From assembly GCF_017565405.1 (NCBI RefSeq), contig NZ_JAGEKR010000019.1, positions 1 through 64,000 of the forward strand: 64,000 nucleotides of DNA, read 5' to 3'. Below the pieces are notes generated by a model. That model made no database searches, was not told where the DNA came from, and worked only from the letters and a program-made list of their open reading frames with translations. The stretch comes from Allobranchiibius sp. CTAmp26. GTDB lineage: Bacteria; Actinomycetota; Actinomycetes; Actinomycetales; Dermatophilaceae. The translations under genes and the position numbers were made by a program. Shown in pieces: positions 29,201 through 37,926 of the stretch; positions within the stretch are counted from its first letter, which is position 1, and every line of letters starts with the position of its first letter.

Positions 29201-29830
29201 ATGACGACAGCGCGTTTCCACGGGACCATCACCGGCATCGGCACGACCAGCGGCGTGCGGGTGGTCGTCGGTCAGTGGCGGGACACGCCGTACGGCAGCT
29301 TCGACGACGTGATGCTGCAGACGCGCGAGGGGCACCGCCGGCTGCTCGCGCCGACCGAGCAGGTCGCCGAGTTCATCGAGCAGACCTACGAATTCGACCA
29401 GGTGAGCATCACTCCCGTGACGATCGTCACCGACGGCCGGACGCGACGGCTCACCGCCGACGACCTGTCGGTCACCTGGACCATCGGCCGGCGCACGGCT
29501 GTCGGCGGGCTGCTGCGCGCCGTGCCCGCGCGCCTCGCCACCGCACCGGCCTGGAGCCGCCTGATCGATCCGGTGGCCCGCGTCGTGATGCGCGGGGTCC
29601 GCACAGCCGGCACCGCGCGCGCCGGCCGGCGGGAGTTCTACGGCGCCCGCGACATGCACGCACTCGTGCGCGCATCCGGTGAGTACGCCGGCCAGGACCT
29701 GGGCGAGCTCGCGCCGGTCAGCCCCGCGGTGTCGTTCGGCTTCGGGTCGGCGCCGGCCCGGCCGGCGGTGACCACGATCGTGACCACGGTGATCGAGCGG
29801 TCACTGCAGGCCCAGCCACAGGCCGACTGA
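29201..29830 (+). CDS. Conserved hypothetical protein
   Basis: This 209-residue soluble protein starts MTTARFHGTITGIG. The first 120 residues look like beta-rich sequence (TTSGVRVVVGQW, GSFDDVMLQTREGHRRLLAPTEQVAEFI). The second half is Arg-rich with short hydrophobic helices, ending ERSLQAQPQAD. No catalytic motif was recognised. It is divergent from panD with a 71-bp gap, and its last 30 nt overlap the 3' end of the convergent crcB gene. Function is unknown. Confidence 0.72.
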   Translation: MTTARFHGTITGIGTTSGVRVVVGQWRDTPYGSFDDVMLQTREGHRRLLAPTEQVAEFIEQTYEFDQVSITPVTIVTDGRTRRLTADDLSVTWTIGRRTAVGGLLRAVPARLATAPAWSRLIDPVARVVMRGVRTAGTARAGRREFYGARDMHALVRASGEYAGQDLGELAPVSPAVSFGFGSAPARPAVTTIVTTVIERSLQAQPQAD

Positions 29831-30175
29831 CGCGAGCGCGACACCGCCGAGCAGCGTCCCGACCCCGCTCCACGCGGCCGGTCCACGCCGGCCGTTCTGC
29901 AGCAGTCGCGCGGTCTCGAAGCTCGCGGTGCTGAAGGTGGTGTAGCCGCCCAGGACCCCGGTGCCGAGGACGGCGAGCGCGTCGGAGCCGAGCGCGCCAC
30001 GTTGCGCGAGACCGGCGAGCACTCCGAGAGCGAGGCAACCGGTGAGGTTGATGAGGATGGTGCCGACCGGGATGTGCGTGCTGACCCGCGCCTTGACCAG
30101 GCCGTCGAGCACGAACCGCAACACCGCTCCGACACCACCACCCACGCACAGCAGCAGGTACGTGCCCGCGCTCAT
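29801..30175 (-). CDS. crcB: Fluoride channel CrcB/Fluc subunit
   Basis: This is a 124-residue protein with four helices. GGGVGAVLRFVLDG, PVGTILINLTGCLALG and GVLGGYTTFSTASFE hold the conserved Asn and the Phe/Thr/Ser fluoride-path residues. The start overlaps the upstream crcB gene by 4 nt, so the pair should be made together, and paired CrcB proteins often form heterodimers. The 3' end overlaps that of the convergent gene. Exports fluoride passively. Confidence 0.93.
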   Translation of the reverse strand: MSAGTYLLLCVGGGVGAVLRFVLDGLVKARVSTHIPVGTILINLTGCLALGVLAGLAQRGALGSDALAVLGTGVLGGYTTFSTASFETARLLQNGRRGPAAWSGVGTLLGGVALASVGLWLGLQ

Positions 30176-30672
30176 CCGGCCGCCCGGTGCAGCCGCTGGG
30201 CCACGGACATCCCCGCGAAGGAGGCGAACAGACCCACCCCGACGGTGAGACCGCAGTAGCCGATCGCCATGCCCGGCTCGTGGTCGCGGATCAGTTGGGC
30301 CGCGCCGTTGGCGAAGGTGCTGTAGGTCGTGAAACCGCCGAGCACCCCGGTGCCGAGGAGCAACCGCACCGTGCGCCGCCGCCCGTGGTCGGGGCCTCGC
30401 CCGGCAAGCAGCTGCACCAGGACACCGAGCAGGAACGCACCGGACACGTTCACCATCAGGATCGTCCAGTTGACCCGGTCGGCCGGGGTCGGGAACCACA
30501 GGCTCAGCGCCTCGCGGACTCCCGTCCCGACGAAACCCCCGAGGCCGACGTACGCCGCGTATGTCGCCCGCAGATGGACCGGACGCCCGTCGTCGTCGAC
30601 GTCGACATCCGGGTCCTCGGGCAGCCAGGGGTTCCTGAGGGCGGCGCGGGCGGCGTCGGTGAGGTTGGTCAT
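30172..30672 (-). CDS. crcB: Fluoride channel CrcB/Fluc subunit (second copy)
   Basis: This is a 166-residue CrcB with a 35-residue polar N-terminal extension before helix 1 (PEDPDVDVDDDGRPVHLR). Conserved elements are GLGGFVGTGVREAL, NWTILMVNVSGAFLLG and GVLGGFTTYSTFANG. It overlaps the MHS transporter gene by 4 nt upstream and the other crcB by 4 nt downstream. No fluoride riboswitch was seen ahead of this operon. Confidence 0.93.
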   Translation of the reverse strand: MTNLTDAARAALRNPWLPEDPDVDVDDDGRPVHLRATYAAYVGLGGFVGTGVREALSLWFPTPADRVNWTILMVNVSGAFLLGVLVQLLAGRGPDHGRRRTVRLLLGTGVLGGFTTYSTFANGAAQLIRDHEPGMAIGYCGLTVGVGLFASFAGMSVAQRLHRAAG

Positions 30673-32132
30673 GCCCCGGAACCACCGCGCCGCGAGCTGC
30701 CGCTCGTCGCGAGGACCGGTACGTCGTCATCCTCGACGAGGCCCTTGATCTCGGAGCGCTCCTCGACCGCGGGCGCGGAGCCCCAGAGATGGCGGGCGTT
30801 GGACTCCGGCAGCAGGTAGACGGCAATCGCTCCGATGATCCCGGTGGCGATCAGGTAGTACGCGGGCCAGTCGAGATCGCCGGTCGCACTCACCAGCGCA
30901 CCCACCACCAGGGCCGTGGTGCCGCCGAAGAGCGAGATGGCGACGTTGAACCCGATGGACAGTCCGCCGGCACGCAACGGCGTCGGGAAGAGCGACGGCA
31001 GCGTGGACGGCATGGTGGAACTGAAGCAGATGAGGAGTAGCCCCATGATGAGGAGCCCGAAGAACGACGTCACGGACGAGCCGGCGCGCGCCAGCACCAC
31101 TGCCGGCAGCGACAGCACGATCAGGCCGATCGCGCCGGTCAGGGCGATGGGTTTGCGGCCGATCCGGTCCGACAACCGGCCGAACATCGGGATGAGGACG
31201 AGCAGCACCGCGATCACGAGGATCTGCAGGATCTGCGAGGTCAGATCGGAGACGCCGCCACCGGTCTTGTCGGGCACCGTCGTCGTCAGGTAGGTCGGCA
31301 TGTACGACGTCAGCATGTAGTTGGGGATGTTCCACGCCAGCACCAGCGCCACGCACACGAGCAGCGACGGCCACAGCTTGAAGATCGCACCGAGCTCGCC
31401 GCCGGTGCTGCGCTCCTTCTCGTCCTGGTCCGCCTTGGCCTCCATCGCGGCGTACGCCGGGGTGTCGGCGAGCCGGGAGCGCAGATAGACGCCGATGAGG
31501 CCTAGCGGCAGCGCCACGAAGAACGGGATCCGCCAGCCCCACGTCAGGAGTTGGTGCTCGGAGAGCACGCCGCCCGCCACCGTCACGAGCGTCGCGCCGA
31601 GCAGGTACCCGGTGAAGGTGCCGAACTCCAGCCAGCTGCCGAGGAACCCGCGCTTGCGGTCCGGCGCGTACTCGGCGATGAAGGTCATGGCGTTCCCGTA
31701 CTCACCGCCGGTGGAGAAGCCCTGGATGAGCCGGGCGACCAGGAGCATGAACGGCGCCCACAGCCCGATCGAGCTCTCGCTGGGGATGATGCCGATGACG
31801 AACGTGCCGGCGGCCATCAGGATCATCGTCGTGGCGAGGACCTTGTTGCGACCGATCCGGTCGGCGAGCGGGCCGAAGAACAGGCCGCCGAACGGCCGCA
31901 CCAGGAAGGCCACCGCGAACAGGCCGAAGGTGAGGATGGTCCCCGTGGTCTTGGGGAGGCCGTCGAAGAAGACCTTCTGGATGGTGGGCTCGAAGTAGGC
32001 GTAGACGCCGAAGTCGTACCACTCGGTGATGTTGCCGATGGCCGCCGCACCGATGGCCCGGCGGACCGTCGAGTTGTCGGTCACCGTGACCTCGTCGGCG
32101 GTCCACTGCTGTTCGTCGCCCAGCTGAATCAT
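30669..32132 (-). CDS. MFS transporter, metabolite:H+ symporter (ProP-like)
   Basis: This is a 487-residue 12-helix protein. AAAIGNITEWYDFGVYAYF and RPFGGLFFGPLADRIGRNKVL are diagnostic for the MHS subfamily that includes ProP (proline/betaine), ShiA and citrate transporters. STGGEYGNAMTFIAEYAPDRKRG is another family mark. The substrate cannot be decided; osmolyte uptake is plausible. GAGAGGA lies ahead of the ATG at 32132. It is the first gene of a three-gene overlapping unit with the two crcB genes, an unusual pairing. Confidence 0.9.
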   Translation of the reverse strand: MIQLGDEQQWTADEVTVTDNSTVRRAIGAAAIGNITEWYDFGVYAYFEPTIQKVFFDGLPKTTGTILTFGLFAVAFLVRPFGGLFFGPLADRIGRNKVLATTMILMAAGTFVIGIIPSESSIGLWAPFMLLVARLIQGFSTGGEYGNAMTFIAEYAPDRKRGFLGSWLEFGTFTGYLLGATLVTVAGGVLSEHQLLTWGWRIPFFVALPLGLIGVYLRSRLADTPAYAAMEAKADQDEKERSTGGELGAIFKLWPSLLVCVALVLAWNIPNYMLTSYMPTYLTTTVPDKTGGGVSDLTSQILQILVIAVLLVLIPMFGRLSDRIGRKPIALTGAIGLIVLSLPAVVLARAGSSVTSFFGLLIMGLLLICFSSTMPSTLPSLFPTPLRAGGLSIGFNVAISLFGGTTALVVGALVSATGDLDWPAYYLIATGIIGAIAVYLLPESNARHLWGSAPAVEERSEIKGLVEDDDVPVLATSGSSRRGGSGA

Positions 32133-32257
32133 CTGGTCCTCTCACATAGGCAACATTCGACGTTACCTGCGAGTGGGTGCTCCCCCAGAATCGAGCGGAC
32201 CGAGACCGCGGATGCGTTTCAGCACTCCGGACACCCGCCGTCGGGCACACTTCGCTC

Positions 32258-32536
32258 ATGCCTCTCGCGAAGATCCCTGCACTCCTCACTGCTGCCACGT
32301 TGCTAAGCGGAGCCGGATTCGCAGTCGTCGCACCGGCTCACGCGGCCACGGCACCCAAGGCCTACGCCAACTGCACAGCCCTGAACAAGGTCTACAAGCA
32401 CGGGGTCGGCCGGAAGGGCGCCCGGGACAAGACCGCGGGCAAACCAGTGACGAACTTCACCGTGAACACGGCGGTCTACAACAAGAACACCGGCCGCGAT
32501 CGCGACAAGGACGGCATCGCCTGCGAGAAGGCCTGA
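32258..32536 (+). CDS. Secreted excalibur calcium-binding domain protein
   Basis: This is a 92-residue exported protein. Residues 1-29 form a Sec signal peptide ending around APAHAA. The excalibur domain follows (YANCTALNKVYKHGVGRKG .. YNKNTGRDRDKDGIACEKA), with the two Cys and the DRDKDGIAC calcium-loop motif. These domains occur in extracellular surface or nuclease proteins, and here the domain stands alone. The convergent glyoxalase-like gene ends 4 nt past the stop. Confidence 0.88.
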   Translation: MPLAKIPALLTAATLLSGAGFAVVAPAHAATAPKAYANCTALNKVYKHGVGRKGARDKTAGKPVTNFTVNTAVYNKNTGRDRDKDGIACEKA

Positions 32537-32540
32537 CGCG

Positions 32541-32936
32541 TCACGTGCGCTGCAGGCATCTGAGCTGGTTGTGGAACGGATCAACGACGACCAGCTCCAG
32601 CCCCCACGGTTGCTTCTCCACCCCGGGCCGCGCGAAACCGTAGTTCCTGTCGGCTAGTTCGCGCTGGTAGGCCCGTGCGTCGGCGATCTCGATGAGCACC
32701 GACCCTCCCGGGCTGGCGTCACCGTGATGCCCGGACAGGTGCAGCCGTACGCCGTCGCGCGCCACCTCGGCGTACAACGGCAGGTCCGGCTCGAAGCGGT
32801 GCTCCCACACCACCTCGAAGCCGAGGAAGTCGCGGTAGAATTCGTACGCCTTGGCCTCGTCGAAGCTGCGCAGGATCGGGATGACGGCCGGTCGCGCACT
32901 CTCTGAGGAGGCTCGGAACGGCGTACGAGATGCCAT
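32541..32936 (-). CDS. Glyoxalase-superfamily (VOC) protein
   Basis: This is a 131-residue VOC-fold protein: AVIPILRSFDEAKAYEFYRDFLGFEV (first beta-alpha-beta unit), LHLSGHHGDASPGGSVLIEI and LELVVVDPFHNQLRCLQ. Length and pattern fit the bleomycin-resistance-like glyoxalase superfamily protein common in bacteria. Function may be antibiotic sequestration or a metal-dependent reaction; the ligand is unknown. Downstream of the M6 protease gene across a hairpin. Confidence 0.85.
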   Translation of the reverse strand: MASRTPFRASSESARPAVIPILRSFDEAKAYEFYRDFLGFEVVWEHRFEPDLPLYAEVARDGVRLHLSGHHGDASPGGSVLIEIADARAYQRELADRNYGFARPGVEKQPWGLELVVVDPFHNQLRCLQRT

Positions 32937-32950
32937 CCACCCATGATCGA

Positions 32951-33002
32951 CCGGTTGTCAGCGAGTTTGCGGCGAATGCGCCACGAAACGGCTGACAACC
33001 GG
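32951..33002. terminator. Inverted repeat after the M6 protease gene
   Basis: ccggttgtcagc (32951-32962) pairs perfectly with 32991-33002 across a 28-nt loop that can itself pair imperfectly (gtttgcggcg with cgccacgaaac). It lies 12 nt past the protease stop codon and before the start of the glyoxalase-like gene, so it is a likely terminator for the former. Confidence 0.7.
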
Positions 33003-33013
33003 CCGATGTCCGG

Positions 33014-35362
33014 TTACTGGGTGCGCATCGTGCTGGTCGGGAACGACACCTGCAGGGAGTAGCCGTCACCCTGCTTCGACGCCACCTTGATCCGGGTGCC
33101 CGACCCCGCGACCTTCACCGACCCGGCCGGGTTGGCCGCGTAGTAGTAGGCGTTGGGGTTCGTGTCGTCGAATGTCGACACGGCCGGCCGCGACGGCACC
33201 TGCGCCGCCAGGCCCTGCTTGTGCAGGGTGAAGGCGTCGGTGCGATCCAGGCCGAACGTCGCGTCGTACGGCTGGATCCGGTTGCTCACCGCGACCCCGT
33301 CCGGCCACACCATCGGCGTAGCGTGCGCGTCGACGGGCAGCACCAGTCCCCCACCGGGGTGGGCGGAGGTGTTGTTGTCCTTGAACTCGTTGTTCACGTA
33401 CCAGATGAGCACGCCGTCCTGGTAGGGGAAGTGCTCGACCACGTCGGGGCGGCGGGGTCCGAAACCGAAGTTGTACGGGCCCTGCTTCAGCGTCGTGTCG
33501 TATCCGTTGTAGCGACGCGACTCGGCCAGGTAGTAGTTGGACGCGACGCGGGTGTCGGTGCCGTTCATCCGGCTGAACCCCGCGGGTGTCCAGACCGAGC
33601 TCGCCGACTCCGCGCCGTCCGTGGTCGTCGTATCGCCGACCGTGGTGGCGATGTCGTCGAGGAACGCTCCGGCGCCGTTCGTGCCGCCGTCGGTCTGGTA
33701 GAGGAAGCGGAAGGTGACCTTCTTCCCGGCGTACGGCGTGAGGTCGTAGGACACCGTGCTCCACCCCGTGCTGGTGCCGGTCACCGGCGTCCCCACGTTG
33801 GTCCAGGCGGCGCCACCGTCGGTGGACACCTGGCCGTAGAGGTAGTCGTAGTCGGCCTCGATGTCGTACCAGGCCGACGCCGAGATCCTCCCGGACGTCG
33901 CCCCGGTCAGGTCGACCGACCGCGTCAGGCTGTTGTTGAGGTCGTCGTCGCGCCCCGACCACCACTCGTACGAACCGGTCTTCGGGGTGTTGTACTTCGT
34001 CGCGATCGTCTTGTCCGGCAAGGAGACCGCGAGGGTCTGCGGCTTGGTGGCGCTGTCCTGGTCGGCCGGGCCGAGCGAGACCTTGCCGGAGTTGCCGTAG
34101 CGCACCGTCTGGGTGTCGGACCAGCCGAGCTGGGTCTTCTCCCACGCGCCCATGTAGCCCGGGGTGGTGCCGATGGCGTTGCCGCCGTGGTTCAGCCACG
34201 AGCCGCTGTTCATCAGGCTCCAGAACGACACGCTGTTGGTGCTGGTGTTGGTGGTGTCGTAGAGGTCGGGCAGGCCCAGGTCGTGGCCGTACTCGTGCGC
34301 GAAGACGCCGAGGCCGCCGTTCTCCGGCTCGGTGGTGTAGTCGCGGATCCAGATGCCGGTGTCGCCGATCTGGGTGCCCCCGTTGAGGTTGCCCGTTGGG
34401 CCGGCCTTGCCGGCGCCGGTCTGCACGGCCCAGCGGTGCGACCAGATGGCGTCGGCGCCCTGCGCGCCGCCGCCGGCCTCTTCGCCCTCGCCGGCGTGGA
34501 TGGCCTGGAAGTGGTCGATGTAACCGTCCGGCTCGTTGAAGTTGCCGTCGTGGTCGTAGTCGTAGCGGTCCCAGACGTCGTACTTCTTCAGCTCGGTCTT
34601 GATCTGCGCGGCCGTCTTCCCGGCCGACTTCTGGGCGTTGTACCAACCCGTCGCCGTGTCGCCGATATAGGACCAGTAGCGGTCGGCCTCCGAGCCGGTG
34701 TTCGAGCCGTACCGCGCCTCGTTGTACGGGACCGTCACCCAGTCCGAGACGTCGCCCTGGGCCTTGTACCGACCCTGCGACTGGGACTTGTAGAAGTTCG
34801 AGAAGCTCTCGCCGGTGGTCCCGAACATCATGTTCTTGTAGTGCGCCTGGTTGAAGTCCTTCTCCCAGTACGTCGAGTTGTCGTCGGACGCGGTGCCGTC
34901 GATGGTGCGGTCCGGCTCGGGGATCTGGTTGTGCTGCGGGCCTGCTGCACCACCGGCGGTCGGGTCGACCTTGGAGCCGAAGTCGGTGAGGACCGTGAAG
35001 ATGTTCGCCGTCTGCTCGGGGTCGTACTCGACGTACTTGGGCTTGGCAGCCTTCGCGTTCTTGCCGCGCGCCTTCTGCTGGGCGACCGTCCGCTTGCCGT
35101 CGTCGACGACGATCACCCGCTTGCCATTGATCGTGGCGGTCTTGGCCTCGCCCTTGATGAGCTTGTCGACCGCGGTACGCCGCAGCTCGGCCTGCTTGCT
35201 CTGCAGCGGGTCCGGCTTGTTGTCGGGACGGACGACGGTGCTGGGCGATGTGCCACCACCCGATGTCGGTGCGCCTCCGGTCGACGCCGCGTAGGTCACT
35301 CCCGGTGCGAGCGCCATGGCCGTCGCGGCCAGGGCGCCCGTCATGAGCACGGTTCGCTTCAC
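33014..35362 (-). CDS. Secreted M6 family metalloprotease (immune inhibitor A-like)
   Basis: This 782-residue protein has a signal peptide at residues 1-25 (ending GVTYA), then a propeptide rich in charged residues. The zinc site is about residue 355: VFAHEYGHDLGLPDLYD (HEYGH) with a following SFWSLMNSGSW met-turn-like segment. The C-terminal part has a carbohydrate-binding-like beta domain (about 490-590) and a final domain as in InhA. It degrades extracellular proteins. AGGAGGAAAC precedes the GTG start. Transcribed alone, with an upstream region containing two TTTCCTG boxes 11 bp apart (35487 and 35498). Confidence 0.93.
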   Translation of the reverse strand: MKRTVLMTGALAATAMALAPGVTYAASTGGAPTSGGGTSPSTVVRPDNKPDPLQSKQAELRRTAVDKLIKGEAKTATINGKRVIVVDDGKRTVAQQKARGKNAKAAKPKYVEYDPEQTANIFTVLTDFGSKVDPTAGGAAGPQHNQIPEPDRTIDGTASDDNSTYWEKDFNQAHYKNMMFGTTGESFSNFYKSQSQGRYKAQGDVSDWVTVPYNEARYGSNTGSEADRYWSYIGDTATGWYNAQKSAGKTAAQIKTELKKYDVWDRYDYDHDGNFNEPDGYIDHFQAIHAGEGEEAGGGAQGADAIWSHRWAVQTGAGKAGPTGNLNGGTQIGDTGIWIRDYTTEPENGGLGVFAHEYGHDLGLPDLYDTTNTSTNSVSFWSLMNSGSWLNHGGNAIGTTPGYMGAWEKTQLGWSDTQTVRYGNSGKVSLGPADQDSATKPQTLAVSLPDKTIATKYNTPKTGSYEWWSGRDDDLNNSLTRSVDLTGATSGRISASAWYDIEADYDYLYGQVSTDGGAAWTNVGTPVTGTSTGWSTVSYDLTPYAGKKVTFRFLYQTDGGTNGAGAFLDDIATTVGDTTTTDGAESASSVWTPAGFSRMNGTDTRVASNYYLAESRRYNGYDTTLKQGPYNFGFGPRRPDVVEHFPYQDGVLIWYVNNEFKDNNTSAHPGGGLVLPVDAHATPMVWPDGVAVSNRIQPYDATFGLDRTDAFTLHKQGLAAQVPSRPAVSTFDDTNPNAYYYAANPAGSVKVAGSGTRIKVASKQGDGYSLQVSFPTSTMRTQ

Positions 35363-35533
35363 GTTTCCTCCTGGATGTCGCCGGCCGCGGGATGTGGCGG
35401 CGGGCGCCGTCAGTGTCGGCTCACCGACCGGAGTTTCAGAAGGGTCTCGGCGCGTTCTGCGTCGGAAACTGACAGAGAGTTGACCTTTTCCTGACTGTTT
35501 CCTGTGTACCCGTGATTATGAGGCGCCCGCAGC

Positions 35534-36316
35534 TCAACGTCGGCTGCGCAGGCCCCTCAGGTCTCGCTCGGCGATGAGGCGGTGCTCCCACTCCTCGTTG
35601 ACGACCGCCTGCAGACACCGGCGCACGGGGTAGCGACCGGGCGTCGGATATCCCGGCCCACTCAGGTGCGTCTCGCCCGCGAGCTGTTCGTCGGTGAGGT
35701 CGGCGAGCAGCTTCCGCACGACGGCGGTCCGGTCGTTGCGCAGCTCGAGCAGCTGCTCCAGCGTCGGGCGGGCGGAACGATCGTTCGGCACATCGTGGTC
35801 GTTCGGGTCGTGCTCGTCATGCGGCAGCCCGAGGGCGTCGTACGGCGAAGGGTCATGCAGGACAGCGCGTTTCGCCCATGCGTCCACCACGAAGACCAGG
35901 TGCCGCAGGGTCTCGATGAACGACCACTCGCCGTCGACCCGCTCGTGCAGCGCGTCCGGTGGGAGCGTCTGCGCCAGGGCGACGGTCGGCGGCCAGGAGG
36001 CCTCGATGACCCGCCACGCCTCCCGAAAACCGTCGGCATCGGTGGGCCGCAGCTTCACGCGTTCGGGATACCGCCGGTCCAACTCGGCCTCGACGAACGG
36101 CGTGACGTCGACGCCGTTGACGATCAGATTGCGCACCATGCCGTCCAGCTCGAGATCCGTCAGATCGGCGCCCCGAAGCCTCGCTCCGGCCAGGTAGACG
36201 TTGCGCATCCGCACCCCGGTCAGGTCGACCTGCTCGAAGGACGACCCGGACAGATCGACTCTCGTGAACTGCGAACCGCCCAGGTCCGCGTCGCTGAACT
36301 CCTTGAAATCATTCAT
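35534..36316 (-). CDS. Pentapeptide-repeat plus DinB-like fusion protein
   Basis: This is a 260-residue protein. Residues 8-60 hold pentapeptide repeats (DADLGGSQFTRVDLSGSSFEQ and following ADLTDLELDG). Residues about 90-255 are a DinB_2 four-helix bundle: HERVDGEWSFIETLRHLVFVVDAW with the metal-type His, and a late CLQAVVNEEWEHRLIAERDL with a second conserved His. DinB proteins are thiol- or metal-dependent transferases in actinomycetes, several using mycothiol. The fused repeat may mediate binding. The start is ATG 36316. Confidence 0.86.
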   Translation of the reverse strand: MNDFKEFSDADLGGSQFTRVDLSGSSFEQVDLTGVRMRNVYLAGARLRGADLTDLELDGMVRNLIVNGVDVTPFVEAELDRRYPERVKLRPTDADGFREAWRVIEASWPPTVALAQTLPPDALHERVDGEWSFIETLRHLVFVVDAWAKRAVLHDPSPYDALGLPHDEHDPNDHDVPNDRSARPTLEQLLELRNDRTAVVRKLLADLTDEQLAGETHLSGPGYPTPGRYPVRRCLQAVVNEEWEHRLIAERDLRGLRSRR

Positions 36317-36371
36317 ACGGCGACCCTGCCACCGTCCACCGACGGACGTCAGCCGTCAGCCACCCCCGCGA

Positions 36372-36415
36372 GTGTCCGCACTCCCGCGCACCCGTACACA
36401 CGGAAGTGCGGACAC
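36372..36415. terminator. Inverted repeat after EVE-domain gene
   Basis: gtgtccgcact (36372-36382) pairs with 36405-36415 (11 bp, 22-nt loop). It lies in the 112-bp gap between the EVE gene stop and the next minus-strand start, and likely ends EVE transcription. Confidence 0.65.
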
Positions 36416-36428
36416 CCGGAGAAACCGT

Positions 36429-36866
36429 TCATCCCTGCGGCTCGGGCCACCCGTCGAGGAGCTTCTCGATATCGGCCAACTGCACCGTGGAGACCCACGA
36501 GGGGTTGGAGCCGACCGGCAGCCTCTGCACCTCCAGGTCGTCGATCCCCGTCGCGCGCAGCTCGTCGTCCGACAGCGTGTCGTGCAGAAGAGGAAGGTGC
36601 AGGCTCACGTCACCCTGCGCCTCACTCGTCACCCACCCCACGCCGGCGATCCCGCGCGTCACCGTGCCGCCTCCCGCGGACACCCACAGGATCGCCCTGT
36701 GACCTGGTTGCATCATCCGGCTGCGGTAGTTGTCGGCCACGCACCAGTCGCGCACGACGTGCGGCCGGTGCGCGAGGAGGGCATGGCGTAAGCGCGGGTG
36801 TTGCTGCGGGTCGCACTTGATCACCCAGGCGCCGAGGTTGTCCTCGGTGATCTTGCGCTGGGCCAC
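36429..36866 (-). CDS. EVE domain protein
   Basis: This is a 145-residue single-domain protein. AWVIKCDPQQHPRL, VVRDWCVADNYRSRMMQPGHRAILWVSAG and GIAGVGWV follow the EVE (PUA-like, modified-base-binding) pattern. EVE proteins bind modified nucleotides in RNA or DNA and often accompany restriction systems or DNA modification genes, but here the neighbours are not of that kind. It is divergent from the DUF3253 gene by 36 bp. Confidence 0.84.
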   Translation of the reverse strand: MAQRKITEDNLGAWVIKCDPQQHPRLRHALLAHRPHVVRDWCVADNYRSRMMQPGHRAILWVSAGGGTVTRGIAGVGWVTSEAQGDVSLHLPLLHDTLSDDELRATGIDDLEVQRLPVGSNPSWVSTVQLADIEKLLDGWPEPQG

Positions 36867-36902
36867 CGTCCAGTCCTATCAGCCGCAGACGCCGGACACC
36901 CG

Positions 36903-37418
36903 ATGGGAACGACGCACAATGACACCGTGCCGGATCAGGACCCTCCCCCGCTGACCGACGACGGACACCACATCGTCGTGAACGGTCGCAAATGGCGCGC
37001 GACGGACCCCGACATCCCCGATGCCCTGCGCAAGGAACTGGTCGCCGAACTCATGAGCGCCCGCCGCGACGTGCGCACCGACGCCGCGTCGGCCCGGCCG
37101 CGGGTCCAGGACGCGAAGGTCGCGCTCGGCGAGCGCGGTGACCCGTGGTGGGACCCGACGATCGACGGCCGCCGTACGAGGCTCGCCGCGACCATGCGCA
37201 CCTTGCTCCGGCACCGCGACGCCGAGGCGACCATCTGCCCGAGTGACGCCGCCCGGGTCGTCGGTGGCGCGTCGTGGCGGGACCTGATGGACACCGCGCG
37301 ATCGGTCGCGGCCGAGCTGGCCGAGCAGGGCGTGGTCGTCGTGCGCCAGCGCGGCGCGGACGTGGACCTGGCCACGGCAGTCGGCCCGGTACGCCTGGCG
37401 CGCGGGTCCCGCTGGTAG
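36903..37418 (+). CDS. DUF3253 domain protein
   Basis: This is a 171-residue protein. The C-terminal part is DUF3253 (ICPSDAARVVGGASWRDLMD .. VAAELAEQGVVVVRQRG), a winged-helix-like module. The N-terminal part has HHIVVNGRKWRATDPDIPDALRKELVAEL. The ATG at 36903 and the GTG at 36927 are both possible starts; neither has a clear ribosome site. Function is unknown; a nucleic-acid-binding role would fit the fold but is not shown. Confidence 0.8.
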   Translation: MGTTHNDTVPDQDPPPLTDDGHHIVVNGRKWRATDPDIPDALRKELVAELMSARRDVRTDAASARPRVQDAKVALGERGDPWWDPTIDGRRTRLAATMRTLLRHRDAEATICPSDAARVVGGASWRDLMDTARSVAAELAEQGVVVVRQRGADVDLATAVGPVRLARGSRW

Positions 37419-37545
37419 CCGCCGGCCGCGTTTGCCATGTACGGGGTGCGGGCTGCCCCGCTCCGGGTGTCCAATTCGATGACGGCCGTTCGTTCTGTTG
37501 ATGTCGGCACAACCGGCGCCGGCGAGGAATCCAAGGAGGCACGTC

Positions 37546-37926
37546 ATGCCGCAATACGCAGCGCTGATCTATGAGCAGGGCGACCCGGACTGGTCGAATC
37601 TGGACACGCCGGAGAAGCAGCGGACCATGGCCGACTACGGCGCGTTCGGCGCCACGGCGGCTGCCGTGATGAGGGGCGGCGCCGCCCTCTACCCGACGAC
37701 GACGGCGACCACCGTCCGCGTCGAGGGTGGAGCCGGCGGCCCGGGTGGTGAGGTGATCACCAGTGACGGGCCGTTCGCGGAGTCCAAAGAGGTCCTCACC
37801 GGGTTCTACCTGATGGAGTGCGCCGACCTGGACGAGGCGGTGCGCTGGGCCGCGCAGATCCCCGCGGCGCGGACCGGACAAGTGGAGCTGCGTCCGGTGA
37901 TCGACTTTGGCTCCCCGAACGGCTGA
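37546..37926 (+). CDS. YCII/DGPF-family protein
   Basis: This is a 126-residue protein of the YCII-related fold. MPQYAALIYEQG begins the ferredoxin-like fold, and TSDGPFAESKEVLTGFYLMEC holds the DGPF and conserved Glu segment. The strong site AAGGAGG precedes the ATG at 37546. The gene overlaps the following ECF42 sigma gene. DGPF proteins are the standard genomic partner of ECF42 sigma factors, so it is probably part of the same regulatory unit. Its enzymatic role is unknown. Confidence 0.92.
   Translation: MPQYAALIYEQGDPDWSNLDTPEKQRTMADYGAFGATAAAVMRGGAALYPTTTATTVRVEGGAGGPGGEVITSDGPFAESKEVLTGFYLMECADLDEAVRWAAQIPAARTGQVELRPVIDFGSPNG

Noticed and set aside
30160-30690. Fluoride riboswitch before the crcB genes
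   Set aside because: The crcB starts are inside or overlap upstream coding sequence, and I see no conserved aptamer ahead of the MHS gene at 32133-32257.
33221-35494. Long plus-strand frame opposite the M6 protease
   Set aside because: Shadow of a protease gene with signal peptide and HEYGH site; no independent support.
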